A stretch of DNA of 64,000 nucleotides from Flectobacillus longus (GTDB lineage Bacteria; Bacteroidota; Bacteroidia; Cytophagales; Spirosomataceae): positions 1-64,000 of the forward strand of contig NZ_JASHIC010000027.1 in assembly GCF_030056705.1 (NCBI RefSeq), given 5' to 3'. The first letter of the stretch is position 1. Each line of letters opens with the position of its first letter. The position numbers and the translations under genes are program-made. Below, one piece after another: positions 1-8,015 of the stretch. The notes beneath the pieces were generated by a model, which had not been told where the DNA came from, did no database searches, and was given only the letters and a program-made list of their open reading frames with translations.

Positions 1-72
1 ACAGAGCAGTTAAGCCCAGTACCGTTGATGATACTGCAATCAAATGCGGGAAAGTAAAAAAGCTCCAAAATA
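1..72 (+). rRNA. rrf: 5S ribosomal RNA, 3' part only
   Basis: The first bases (AGAGCAGTTAAGCCCAGTACC, then GATACTGCAATC and ATGCGGGAAAGTA) read as the central and 3' part of a bacterial 5S rRNA of the Bacteroidota type. The 5' end lies outside the window, so a complete rRNA operon probably ends here. The exact 3' end is approximate because the 5' strand of the closing helix is missing. A strong hairpin terminator follows directly, which supports this as the end of the rrn transcript. Confidence 0.9.
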
Positions 73-85
73 TTACAAAGTAGAT

Positions 86-111
86 AAGCCACTCCAAAAG
101 AGTGGCTTTTT
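86..111 (+). terminator. rRNA operon terminator
   Basis: Nine-base perfect stem AAGCCACTC / GAGTGGCTT around a CAAAA loop, followed by a T run. It lies about 14 bases after the 5S rRNA end and would terminate the rrn operon. Confidence 0.9.
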
Positions 112-410
112 GCGTTTTATAAGGTCAGTATCGTTGAGAATATTGAAAACATACTCCGAAATCAACATAGAATATAAAATGCCTACGAAATATTGCTATT
201 ACCTTGCCTATCTTTAATGATAGATAGAAGACTTCCTATATAAAATGAATTATATTTGAAGTACAGTAATGACGTTTGAAAGCTTTCTAGATATACAAAT
301 TTTTTTTAAGAATAAAATAATCTTTAATTTATTCTTAAACTCTTGATTATACAATTATACTTTGCTAAATTAAAGTATAATTGTATTTATAAATAGTTTT
401 TCTCCATTTT
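112..410. other. Intergenic region with two AT-rich hairpins
   Basis: No gene is seen. Two inverted repeats lie upstream of the secreted-protein gene: AAGAATAAA (308-316) with TTTATTCTT (328-336), and a perfect 15-base pair ATACAATTATACTTT (349-363) with AAAGTATAATTGTAT (372-386), loop 8 bases. The second ends 24 bases before the start codon and could be an operator or a 5' UTR hairpin. No exact TAnnTTTG box was found here. Confidence 0.5.
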
Positions 411-1694
411 ATGAAATATCTACTCTACATGCTAGTGTATTGCACCTTTAATTATACATTAGTAGCTCAAATTACATTATCTGGGACTAACTATAGCCAA
501 GGTTTTAATCAATTAGCTTCTGGTTTACCTCAAGGATGGTCCATTCGAACTGGTGCAAACTCACATAGTTTAGGGAATGATGTTACTAGTGATTTTGTAG
601 CAACACCAACACCTACAGTTATAGGGGCTAATGGAACCTATTGGAAAAATACTACTGCAAAATTCAAAAATTTTGCTTCTTTCAAAAGCTCATTAATAGG
701 GAATTATGTACAGCAAGCAAGTGAGCCTGACAGAGCCTTAGGTGTAAGACAAAGTTCTACATTAGGTGACCCAGGGGCTGCTTTTGTATTGTGCATAGCG
801 AATACACAAGCACTTCAAAACTTTCAACTATCATTTGATCTACAATCTTTAGACGATACAAATGGTGAAAGACAAACAATATGGTCAGTCGATTATGGTA
901 TAGGAGATAACCCATCTGCTTTTTCAACAATATCAACAGGTCATACAACCGGAATGAATCAGGTTTTTAGTAATCGTATAAACACTACTCTTCCTGCATC
1001 TGTTAATAATCAAAATCAAAAAGTATGGATTAGAATCGTAACATTATCGGCGTCAACAAACCCATTAAATGCTTCTAACCCGACTCGTACCTCATCAGCG
1101 ATTGATAATTTTAGCCTTTCCTATCAACTCATGCCAACTCCTATTACTTTAAGTAGCTTCACAGGTGAGATACTAATTAATCAAATTGTTCAATTGAAAT
1201 GGACTACTATTGAGGAATTAAACAATGATTATTTTTCTATTGAAAGAAGTAGTAATATGCTTGATTTTAAAGAAATTGGGAAGGTAATTTCGCAAGGAAA
1301 TACAAAGTCAGAGAAGTTATATAAGCTAATAGATAAACAGCCTGAAATAGGTATAAATTATTACAGACTTTGTCAAGTTGATAATGACTCAACTAAAACC
1401 TGTTTTAAGCCTATAGCGCTGAAAACGGAGTGGACAGACTCAGGACAGCAAACTAGTATATATCCATCCTTATTTTCAAAAAATCAACCCTTGTTGCTTA
1501 TTTGGACGAGAGAAGATCTACCTTATATTGAGATTCATACGGTAAATGGAATTTCTGTATCCTACGAATTACAACAAAATAGTGATAAAAAATATGTTAT
1601 TCGATTGAAAGAAGATACCTATAAGGGTTTAGCTATTGTTTCAGTATGGTGGAATACTAGCAATATGTTGACCCAAAAGATATTAATTGAATAA
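411..1694 (+). CDS. Secreted protein with T9SS type A-like C-terminal domain
   Basis: 427 residues. A Sec signal peptide covers about residues 1-20 (hydrophobic core, ending LVAQ). The middle part (about 20-235) is a beta-rich region without a motif I recognise. From about residue 240 the segment PITLSSFTGE...VQLKWTTIEELNNDYFSIERS is the linker/sandwich domain commonly found just before T9SS sorting domains. The final 80 residues end in a typical strand pattern and ILIE, so export by the type IX secretion system is inferred. The function of the mature protein is unknown. It stands alone between an rRNA operon and a convergent helicase gene. The ATG at 411 is chosen because it gives a clean signal peptide. 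Confidence 0.75.
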   Translation: MKYLLYMLVYCTFNYTLVAQITLSGTNYSQGFNQLASGLPQGWSIRTGANSHSLGNDVTSDFVATPTPTVIGANGTYWKNTTAKFKNFASFKSSLIGNYVQQASEPDRALGVRQSSTLGDPGAAFVLCIANTQALQNFQLSFDLQSLDDTNGERQTIWSVDYGIGDNPSAFSTISTGHTTGMNQVFSNRINTTLPASVNNQNQKVWIRIVTLSASTNPLNASNPTRTSSAIDNFSLSYQLMPTPITLSSFTGEILINQIVQLKWTTIEELNNDYFSIERSSNMLDFKEIGKVISQGNTKSEKLYKLIDKQPEIGINYYRLCQVDNDSTKTCFKPIALKTEWTDSGQQTSIYPSLFSKNQPLLLIWTREDLPYIEIHTVNGISVSYELQQNSDKKYVIRLKEDTYKGLAIVSVWWNTSNMLTQKILIE

Positions 1695-1700
1695 AATAAG

Positions 1701-1723
1701 AAAAGCTGGATAAACCAGCTTTT
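1701..1723. terminator. Bidirectional terminator between convergent genes
   Basis: Perfect stem AAAAGCTGG / CCAGCTTTT with a five-base loop, between the stop codon of the secreted-protein gene (1694) and the stop codon of the convergent helicase gene (1730). A and T flanks on both sides allow it to serve both strands. Confidence 0.8.
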
Positions 1724-1729
1724 CATGTA

Positions 1730-4700
1730 TTAAGAGAATAAATCGATGATGTCGTCTTGAGAAAGTTTTTTCAGAAAACCCTCTTCTGTGCTAATGAGGT
1801 CTTTTACTAAGTCTTTCTTCTTTTCTTGTAATAAAAGAATCTTTTCTTCTATGGTATCTTTACAAATCATTCGATAGGCAAATACATTTTTCTTTTGTCC
1901 AATACGGTGTGTACGGTCGATGGCTTGTTGCTCAACAGCTGGATTCCACCATGGATCAATCAAATAAACATAATCGGCCTCTGTGAGGTTGATCCCCACG
2001 CCACCAGCTTTTAGACTCATCAAGAATACCCGACAGTTTTCGTCTTCTTGAAAACGATTTACACGATCTTCTCTGTCCTGTGTTTTACCATCGAGATATT
2101 CATAAGAAATATGATGCTTTTCAAGATGTTCTCTAATTAAATCTAACATTTTGAGAAATTGACTGAAAATCAAAATTTTATGATTTCCAGCATTCTCTTC
2201 TATCTCACGTACAATTTCGTCTAATTTAGCCGAATTATTTTCAAGAGGAATTTCTGTGTTAATTAAAGCCGGACTATCACAAATTTGACGTAGTTTTAGC
2301 AAACCTTCAAGAATCAAAAAAGAAGCTTTTTCTTTACCATCAGCAGCCATTTTCTCTACTAATTTCTGACGGTAGTCTTCTCTGTAAGAATCATAAACTT
2401 TTCTTTGTTTTTTGTCCATTTCACAGAAAATAATACTTTCTGTTTTTTCTGGTAAATCCTTAGCTACTTCTTCTTTAGTTCTTTTTAAAACGAATGGATA
2501 AACAATTTTACGTAAGTGTGCTGCTTGTATTTTATCCTGTCCTTTGTCGATTGGTGTGGCAAATTCAGATTTGAAAAACTCTTGGCTCCCTAATAAACCA
2601 GGGTTAATAAACTCCATTTGAGAAAATAAATCAAATGTATTATTTTCAACAGGTGTACCTGTCATAACCAAGCGGTTGGTGGCATTAAGTTGTTTTACAG
2701 CCTTTGAAATCAATGAATCAGGGTTTTTGATGGCCTGTGATTCATCAAGAACAACATAATTGAACGGAAAAGACTTGAATAGTTCAATATCAGAACGTAC
2801 CATTCCGTAAGTTGTGAGAATAATGTCGTACTCATGCCAATGATGATTGTTTTTTTGGCGAGTACCGCCACGATGCACAAAAAGCTTCAAATCTGGGCAA
2901 AACTTACTTGCTTCAGCTTGCCAGTTGAAGATTAGAGTAGTAGGTAAAATAACAAGATTCGTAGTATCCTTATGTCGATTTTGTTGTTCTTGCAAAAAAG
3001 TCAACATCTGCAAAGTCTTACCAAGACCCATATCGTCTGCTAGAATACCTCCCCATTTGAATTCGTCAAGAAAGGAAAGCCATTTGTATCCTTCAAGCTG
3101 ATAGTCACGTAAAGTCGCTTTTACATTGTGAGGAACAGCCACATTTGGAAGTTGCTTGAAATTGAGCAATTTTTGCTTTTTTTCAAATAATTCCTGCTGA
3201 ATAGCAAAATTATCAATATCTGCACCTAGTTCGTCGAGTAATGAGAAATGAAGCTTAGATACCTGTAAATTTTCACCTTTGATTTTACCTAGCTTAAAAA
3301 TATGCTCATATTTCATCAGCCATTCTTCAGGCAAAATTCCTAATGTACCATCTTTTAGTTCTACATAATTTTGTTTCTTCAAAACAGCCTTTTGGATTTC
3401 TTTGAGAGAAACTGTTTGGTCACCAAATACGATTTCAATTTTCATATCAAACCAATCAATGCCCGAACTAGTTTTTACAAAGAAGCTAGCCTTATTAGGA
3501 TTGTATTTGAATTTTTTTAATTCTTGAGTACCAAAAACTTTGATACCTTCTTTTTTCATTTCTTCAAAAAAGGTAAATAACCAATCGTTTTTGAGTACAT
3601 CGTTGAAGCTTAAATGAAAAAAAGAATACTGCCCTTGTGACTGGAATTCATAGTGCAATAACTGAATCTTTTCGAAGATTTCCTTTTCTAAAACTGCGTT
3701 TCGTTCTTGTATAAGAATATCGCCATTAAGATAGTCTAGGCGACTAGATTTATGATCATAAGTAAACTCGTATTGGATTGGTTCTTTTTTAGGCTCAATA
3801 GCTTTTTTAGAACCACGTTTTGGGGTTATGATTTCAGTAACAGGCTCTTCGGGTAATATTTGAGAGTAAACAAATCTTGGGACAAAAATGAGGTTATTTT
3901 CCTCTTCCTTAAGCACCAGTTTGGCTTCAATAAATTGTAGCGCTTCTTTTTGAATATGTTCTTGTAGATTTATTTCTAAATCGAATTTCTGGCTTAGAGG
4001 AATAATAAAGTCATGTACAAAACCTTCAAAATCCTCTCTTTTTACCTTAATAACTCCTTGATTCTCGAGATAATGTAAAAGATTGGCAATTTCGGGTGAT
4101 GCTACTTTATGTAATTGTTCTCCATGCTCACGTATCCAAAAACTATTTAGATTAATTAATGAAGCTAGTCTAATACGTTTTTTGAGAATACGAGTATATC
4201 CTTCTAAGATAATAAATTCTGAATCTTGACGAAGAGTAAAGAATGGTATAATTCTCTCGCTCGACAATGTAATAGGTGTTAATTCGTGATGAGAATTGAA
4301 ATATGGTGAACTGGCAAGAAAGACCTTTCTACCTTTTAGCAAGTGAAAAACCTTATCTAGTTGTTTGCTCAGATATTCCTCAATAATCGGTAAAGTATCA
4401 GCCGAAACTTGCTCTCGATCAAGGTAATCATGGAAGTAATTGAGGCGAATTTCTTTTCTTTTAGCAAAAGATTGAATGCCATCTGCATTGATGCTATTGA
4501 TAGTATGAATTATCTGTAGATCTTCGTCAGACAATTGAGGAAAGTCTTTGAACTGAGCAGTGTCAAATGATTTAAAGCCTGACATTTTGCCTTGTCCGTT
4601 AATTTTACAAGAATGTACCTCAAATTGGACATCGTTGAGATATTTGGCATCTTTAAAATGCACTACATAAATAATCTCACGAGTTTCTTGAAGGCTAGTA

Positions 4701-5602
4701 TCATCGTTATTAATCTGAAAAGCATACTCTTCTGGACGGAAAATCTTATTGTTGATAATACGCCAGTTTTGATAGGAGCTAATTTTTTGAATGCTTTTGT
4801 CTAGCTTGACTAAGGTAACAGAGCCATCTTGATTGATTTTAAAATCGAATTTCCCTTTTAAATCATCTTCTAAGCTAAAGCCATATTCTTGCAGAAGCTT
4901 ATTCTTTTCGGAAGTATAATCACGCATTTTATCAAATGGATTATACGTACCATATTTTTCTCGAATGGCTAAAATAGCTTGAAGTTTATGAACACAAAGC
5001 TGTGAGTCGATAGAAGTATGACAAGTACAAGACGTGAAAATTTCTTGGTTAAAACGTAAACGTTCAACCTTTACATGAAAAGTTTCTTTTTTGATAGATA
5101 CATCCACTTCGGCAACCCCATTGAGTGCATGGGTAATGTTGACCTGAAAGAGATTATCGTTACGTTTTTTCCAATCTTCTTCCTGCGCCAATTGCTTTAG
5201 AGACCAATCGTCAAACGAGCCAATTTTAAGAATATGTTGAGCTGTAATAAACTTTGGTTTTGGGGCAGTTGTAGAGACTTTTGACGAAGTAGGATTCGTT
5301 TTGATATATTCTTTCAAAGATAAAAGAGCAGCTACACGGTGCTTACAGATACCTCCCCAGTCATATTCACAGTTACATTTGGTTCGTATAATCGGACCAT
5401 TCCAATTTTTGATGTCAACTTGATAGAGTTTGGGGCCAGATTCGCTTTTTACTTGATATTTAGCTTCTCCATCGCCTTCCAATTGAATGCTTTCGAGCCT
5501 ACAAGCTTTGGTTTGAAATAACTGTACTCCTTTATTATGAACTTTAGGTAACGAATTCCCTTTTAAGAACTTATCTAATTTATCGCTAATCACTGAAGAC
5601 AT
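1730..5602 (-). CDS. SWIM zinc-finger SNF2-family helicase
   Basis: 1290 residues; an ATP-dependent DNA translocase of the bacterial SNF2/HepA group. Two SWIM-like zinc motifs sit at the N terminus: CNCEYDWGGICKH near residues 75-90 and SCTCH...CVH near 190-206. A long middle region matches the SNF2-associated part of this family. The helicase core has Walker A DDMGLGKT near 855, a DESQ-type motif II (VVLDESQ) near 950, a TGTP motif, and motif VI QQAIDRTHRIGQ at about 1225-1236. The length is usual for Bacteroidota members. The exact cellular role (chromosome maintenance, transcription recycling or other) cannot be told from sequence. It is transcribed alone, with a -7 box 29 bases upstream of the start. 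Confidence 0.92.
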   Translation of the reverse strand: MSSVISDKLDKFLKGNSLPKVHNKGVQLFQTKACRLESIQLEGDGEAKYQVKSESGPKLYQVDIKNWNGPIIRTKCNCEYDWGGICKHRVAALLSLKEYIKTNPTSSKVSTTAPKPKFITAQHILKIGSFDDWSLKQLAQEEDWKKRNDNLFQVNITHALNGVAEVDVSIKKETFHVKVERLRFNQEIFTSCTCHTSIDSQLCVHKLQAILAIREKYGTYNPFDKMRDYTSEKNKLLQEYGFSLEDDLKGKFDFKINQDGSVTLVKLDKSIQKISSYQNWRIINNKIFRPEEYAFQINNDDTSLQETREIIYVVHFKDAKYLNDVQFEVHSCKINGQGKMSGFKSFDTAQFKDFPQLSDEDLQIIHTINSINADGIQSFAKRKEIRLNYFHDYLDREQVSADTLPIIEEYLSKQLDKVFHLLKGRKVFLASSPYFNSHHELTPITLSSERIIPFFTLRQDSEFIILEGYTRILKKRIRLASLINLNSFWIREHGEQLHKVASPEIANLLHYLENQGVIKVKREDFEGFVHDFIIPLSQKFDLEINLQEHIQKEALQFIEAKLVLKEEENNLIFVPRFVYSQILPEEPVTEIITPKRGSKKAIEPKKEPIQYEFTYDHKSSRLDYLNGDILIQERNAVLEKEIFEKIQLLHYEFQSQGQYSFFHLSFNDVLKNDWLFTFFEEMKKEGIKVFGTQELKKFKYNPNKASFFVKTSSGIDWFDMKIEIVFGDQTVSLKEIQKAVLKKQNYVELKDGTLGILPEEWLMKYEHIFKLGKIKGENLQVSKLHFSLLDELGADIDNFAIQQELFEKKQKLLNFKQLPNVAVPHNVKATLRDYQLEGYKWLSFLDEFKWGGILADDMGLGKTLQMLTFLQEQQNRHKDTTNLVILPTTLIFNWQAEASKFCPDLKLFVHRGGTRQKNNHHWHEYDIILTTYGMVRSDIELFKSFPFNYVVLDESQAIKNPDSLISKAVKQLNATNRLVMTGTPVENNTFDLFSQMEFINPGLLGSQEFFKSEFATPIDKGQDKIQAAHLRKIVYPFVLKRTKEEVAKDLPEKTESIIFCEMDKKQRKVYDSYREDYRQKLVEKMAADGKEKASFLILEGLLKLRQICDSPALINTEIPLENNSAKLDEIVREIEENAGNHKILIFSQFLKMLDLIREHLEKHHISYEYLDGKTQDREDRVNRFQEDENCRVFLMSLKAGGVGINLTEADYVYLIDPWWNPAVEQQAIDRTHRIGQKKNVFAYRMICKDTIEEKILLLQEKKKDLVKDLISTEEGFLKKLSQDDIIDLFS

Positions 5603-5630
5603 TTATCGTGCGTGTATTTTGATTAATCCG

Positions 5631-5638
5631 CAAAGATA
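5631..5638 (-). promoter_or_regulatory. Candidate -7 box of the SNF2 helicase gene
   Basis: On the minus strand this reads TATCTTTG, a match to the Bacteroidota -7 consensus TAnnTTTG, 29 bases before the start codon. No clear TTG was found at the expected -33 spacing. Confidence 0.45.
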
Positions 5639-5758
5639 CGGATATTAGATATGGTAATTCTGGAAAATTTCGAAAAATCCAGAAAATATTCAAATCTTAT
5701 TGATACCCAATGAGTTTGGACGACCTTAGAGATTTTACACCGAATCATTATTATAGTT

Positions 5759-7858
5759 ATGACACCTTTTGCACGCTTCCCTTTTTTGAGGTATGTGATA
5801 TGCCTTATTGCTGGTATTTTATTAGCTCCTTATTTTGAGGGGTATTATCTTGGGCTTTTTGTTAGTCTGGTATGTCTTTTTGTCTTATATATTTTTGCTT
5901 CCATAAAATTTTCAAAGAATCTAACAGGATTGTTGGGCTTACTGATGATTGTTGGAGTGGGAATTTTGATTGTTGAACTAAAAAAAGAAACTCTTTTCAA
6001 AAATCATTATTCCGATTTTACTGATGCAAAAGCAATTCATTTAGTGGAGATTGTGGAAATGGTAGAGGAAAAAGCAAACACTTGGAAGGCAATTGCTGAA
6101 GTGAGAGAAGTAATTAAAAATGATACAATATATTCAAGCCATGGCAAAACTTTATTGTATATCGATAAGAAAGCAGAAAGAAAACCAGAGTTAGGAGAAA
6201 AATACTGGTTGATTAATCACTTACAAAAGATAGAAGCTCCAAAAAATCCTTACGAATTTGATTTTCGGAGATACATGGAGCTACAGGAAATCTTTGACCA
6301 ACAATATGTCAGAAAAGGCGACTTCTTATATACAGGCGAAACAGAACATAAAAGTATTTATTATTACGCTATGCTGTTGAATCGCTATGCAGATAGAGCT
6401 GTTGTCAAATCTATTCCAAAAAAATCTGTTTATGGGGTAGTCAATGCTATGGTCTTGGGTGTAAGAGACGAGTTGGATTCGCCTTTAATGCAAGCCTATT
6501 CGGCGGCAGGTGCTATACATGTACTTTCGGTGTCGGGGATGCACGTTGGGATTATTTATCAAGTACTGATTATTTTATTAGGCTTTATTAAGAAAAGAAA
6601 AAGCCGATGGGGACAAACAACCTTTGTGCTTGTAGTCTTAAGCTTGCTTTGGTTTTATGCTTTTTTAACAGGACTATCATCTCCTGTATTACGATCTACG
6701 TTGATGTTCTCGATGGTACTTATAGCAGAGTTTATTCACAAAAAACAGAATACCTATAATACGGTTGCTTTTTCGGCATTTGTATTGCTTTTGTGGAATC
6801 CTAATTTCATTTTTCAGGTTGGCTTTCAACTTTCTTATCTAGCAGTTTTGGGAATGCTATTTTTTCAACCATTACTAGTTAAATTGTGGATAACTGATGT
6901 CCACAAAGGTTTTCATATAAGAATATTGTATTGGTTTTGGGAGTTGACCTGTGTGTCTGTTGCTGCCCAATTAGCTACTTTTCCACTGACGGTGTATTAC
7001 TTTCATCAATTTCCTTTATACTTCTTATTAGCAAATCCTTTTGTTATATTCTTTTCTACCTTGGTGCTTTGTGTAGGCTTGTTGTTTATCGTTATATATC
7101 CTGTTTTACAGTTGTTTAAGATATATTTTGTACTTGAATACTTAGCAAGGTTTTTAGAATCTCTGACAGACTTATTAAATTTTTCAGCTAAAATGACGGA
7201 AAAATTACCTCATTCAATGATACAATTTTTACACTTTTCAAAATTGGAAGTATGCTTCATATTTGCTTTGTTGATAACTATTGCTTCATTGTGGATAACT
7301 AAGTCATTCGTGTGGATAAAAAGTAGTGTTTTATTGCTTATAATCTTGATTTGGATACAAATAGAGGAGCAATTTAGGATTAGTGAACAGAAACAACTAG
7401 TTATCCACAGTATTCCGAAGGGACACGCCATAAGTGTGCTTGATGGAGCAAATGTGTTGATAATTGGCGACAGTGGTTTTATTAAAAATAAGAAAGAAAT
7501 AGGTTTTAGGCTGAGTAATTATTTTTCTGAAAAAGGAGTCAAGGATACTTTGTGTGAAAGTTTGCTGCAAACAAATGCCATTCGAGTGCTGACTTATCAA
7601 CAATACAAATTACTGTATATTCCTTTTCGGCTCAATAAACGAAAAGTAGCTTCGAATGTCATATTTGACTGGATTATTATAGGCAATAAAGCAATCAGAA
7701 AACTAGAAGACTTAGAAGGATTAAAGTATAAAGCTTTGATTTTGGATGGTTCTTGTTCAGAATATTATGCACAAAAGATTTTGAAACAATCTGAAGAGTT
7801 GGGAGTTAAAGCAGAGTATTTGAGATATAGTGGGGCTAAAGTTTTGTTTGGAAAATAA
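5759..7858 (+). CDS. comEC: ComEC/Rec2-family DNA uptake channel protein
   Basis: 699 residues, polytopic inner-membrane protein. Three N-terminal hydrophobic segments and a soluble DUF4131-like (OB-fold) region occupy about residues 1-215. The competence domain follows, with the signature VYGVVNAMVLGVRD and GAIHVLSVSGMHVGI near residues 223-270 and about seven further membrane segments to about 535. The family forms the channel that carries single-stranded DNA into the cytoplasm during transformation. The last 150 residues occupy the place of the usual metallo-beta-lactamase-like domain, but I see no HxHxDH metal motif, so that part is degenerate. Four perfect DnaA-box sequences lie inside its 3' half (see findings). 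It ends 157 bases before the metalloprotease start. Confidence 0.9.
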   Translation: MTPFARFPFLRYVICLIAGILLAPYFEGYYLGLFVSLVCLFVLYIFASIKFSKNLTGLLGLLMIVGVGILIVELKKETLFKNHYSDFTDAKAIHLVEIVEMVEEKANTWKAIAEVREVIKNDTIYSSHGKTLLYIDKKAERKPELGEKYWLINHLQKIEAPKNPYEFDFRRYMELQEIFDQQYVRKGDFLYTGETEHKSIYYYAMLLNRYADRAVVKSIPKKSVYGVVNAMVLGVRDELDSPLMQAYSAAGAIHVLSVSGMHVGIIYQVLIILLGFIKKRKSRWGQTTFVLVVLSLLWFYAFLTGLSSPVLRSTLMFSMVLIAEFIHKKQNTYNTVAFSAFVLLLWNPNFIFQVGFQLSYLAVLGMLFFQPLLVKLWITDVHKGFHIRILYWFWELTCVSVAAQLATFPLTVYYFHQFPLYFLLANPFVIFFSTLVLCVGLLFIVIYPVLQLFKIYFVLEYLARFLESLTDLLNFSAKMTEKLPHSMIQFLHFSKLEVCFIFALLITIASLWITKSFVWIKSSVLLLIILIWIQIEEQFRISEQKQLVIHSIPKGHAISVLDGANVLIIGDSGFIKNKKEIGFRLSNYFSEKGVKDTLCESLLQTNAIRVLTYQQYKLLYIPFRLNKRKVASNVIFDWIIIGNKAIRKLEDLEGLKYKALILDGSCSEYYAQKILKQSEELGVKAEYLRYSGAKVLFGK
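6885..7409. promoter_or_regulatory. Cluster of DnaA-box sequences inside comEC
   Basis: Perfect matches to the 9-base DnaA box TTATCCACA: three on the minus strand (6885-6893, 7290-7298, 7311-7319) and one on the plus strand (7401-7409). One-mismatch copies (TTATCAACA type) lie at 7455-7463 and 7594-7602. Three perfect copies fall within 120 bases. Whether DnaA binds here is inference, because the sites are within coding sequence (codons for W-I and V-I-H). Confidence 0.4.
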
Positions 7859-8015
7859 AAGCATTGGTCAACGATACCTTACGCCACGTCGAAAAACTGT
7901 TACCATTCATCACAAGCTGTTTTTAAATTCGTGTATTAAAATCTATTTTCGTTATTGGATTATTTCTAAAACACATACTAAAACAAGTAAATTAACTCAA
8001 ACACAACCATTCAAC

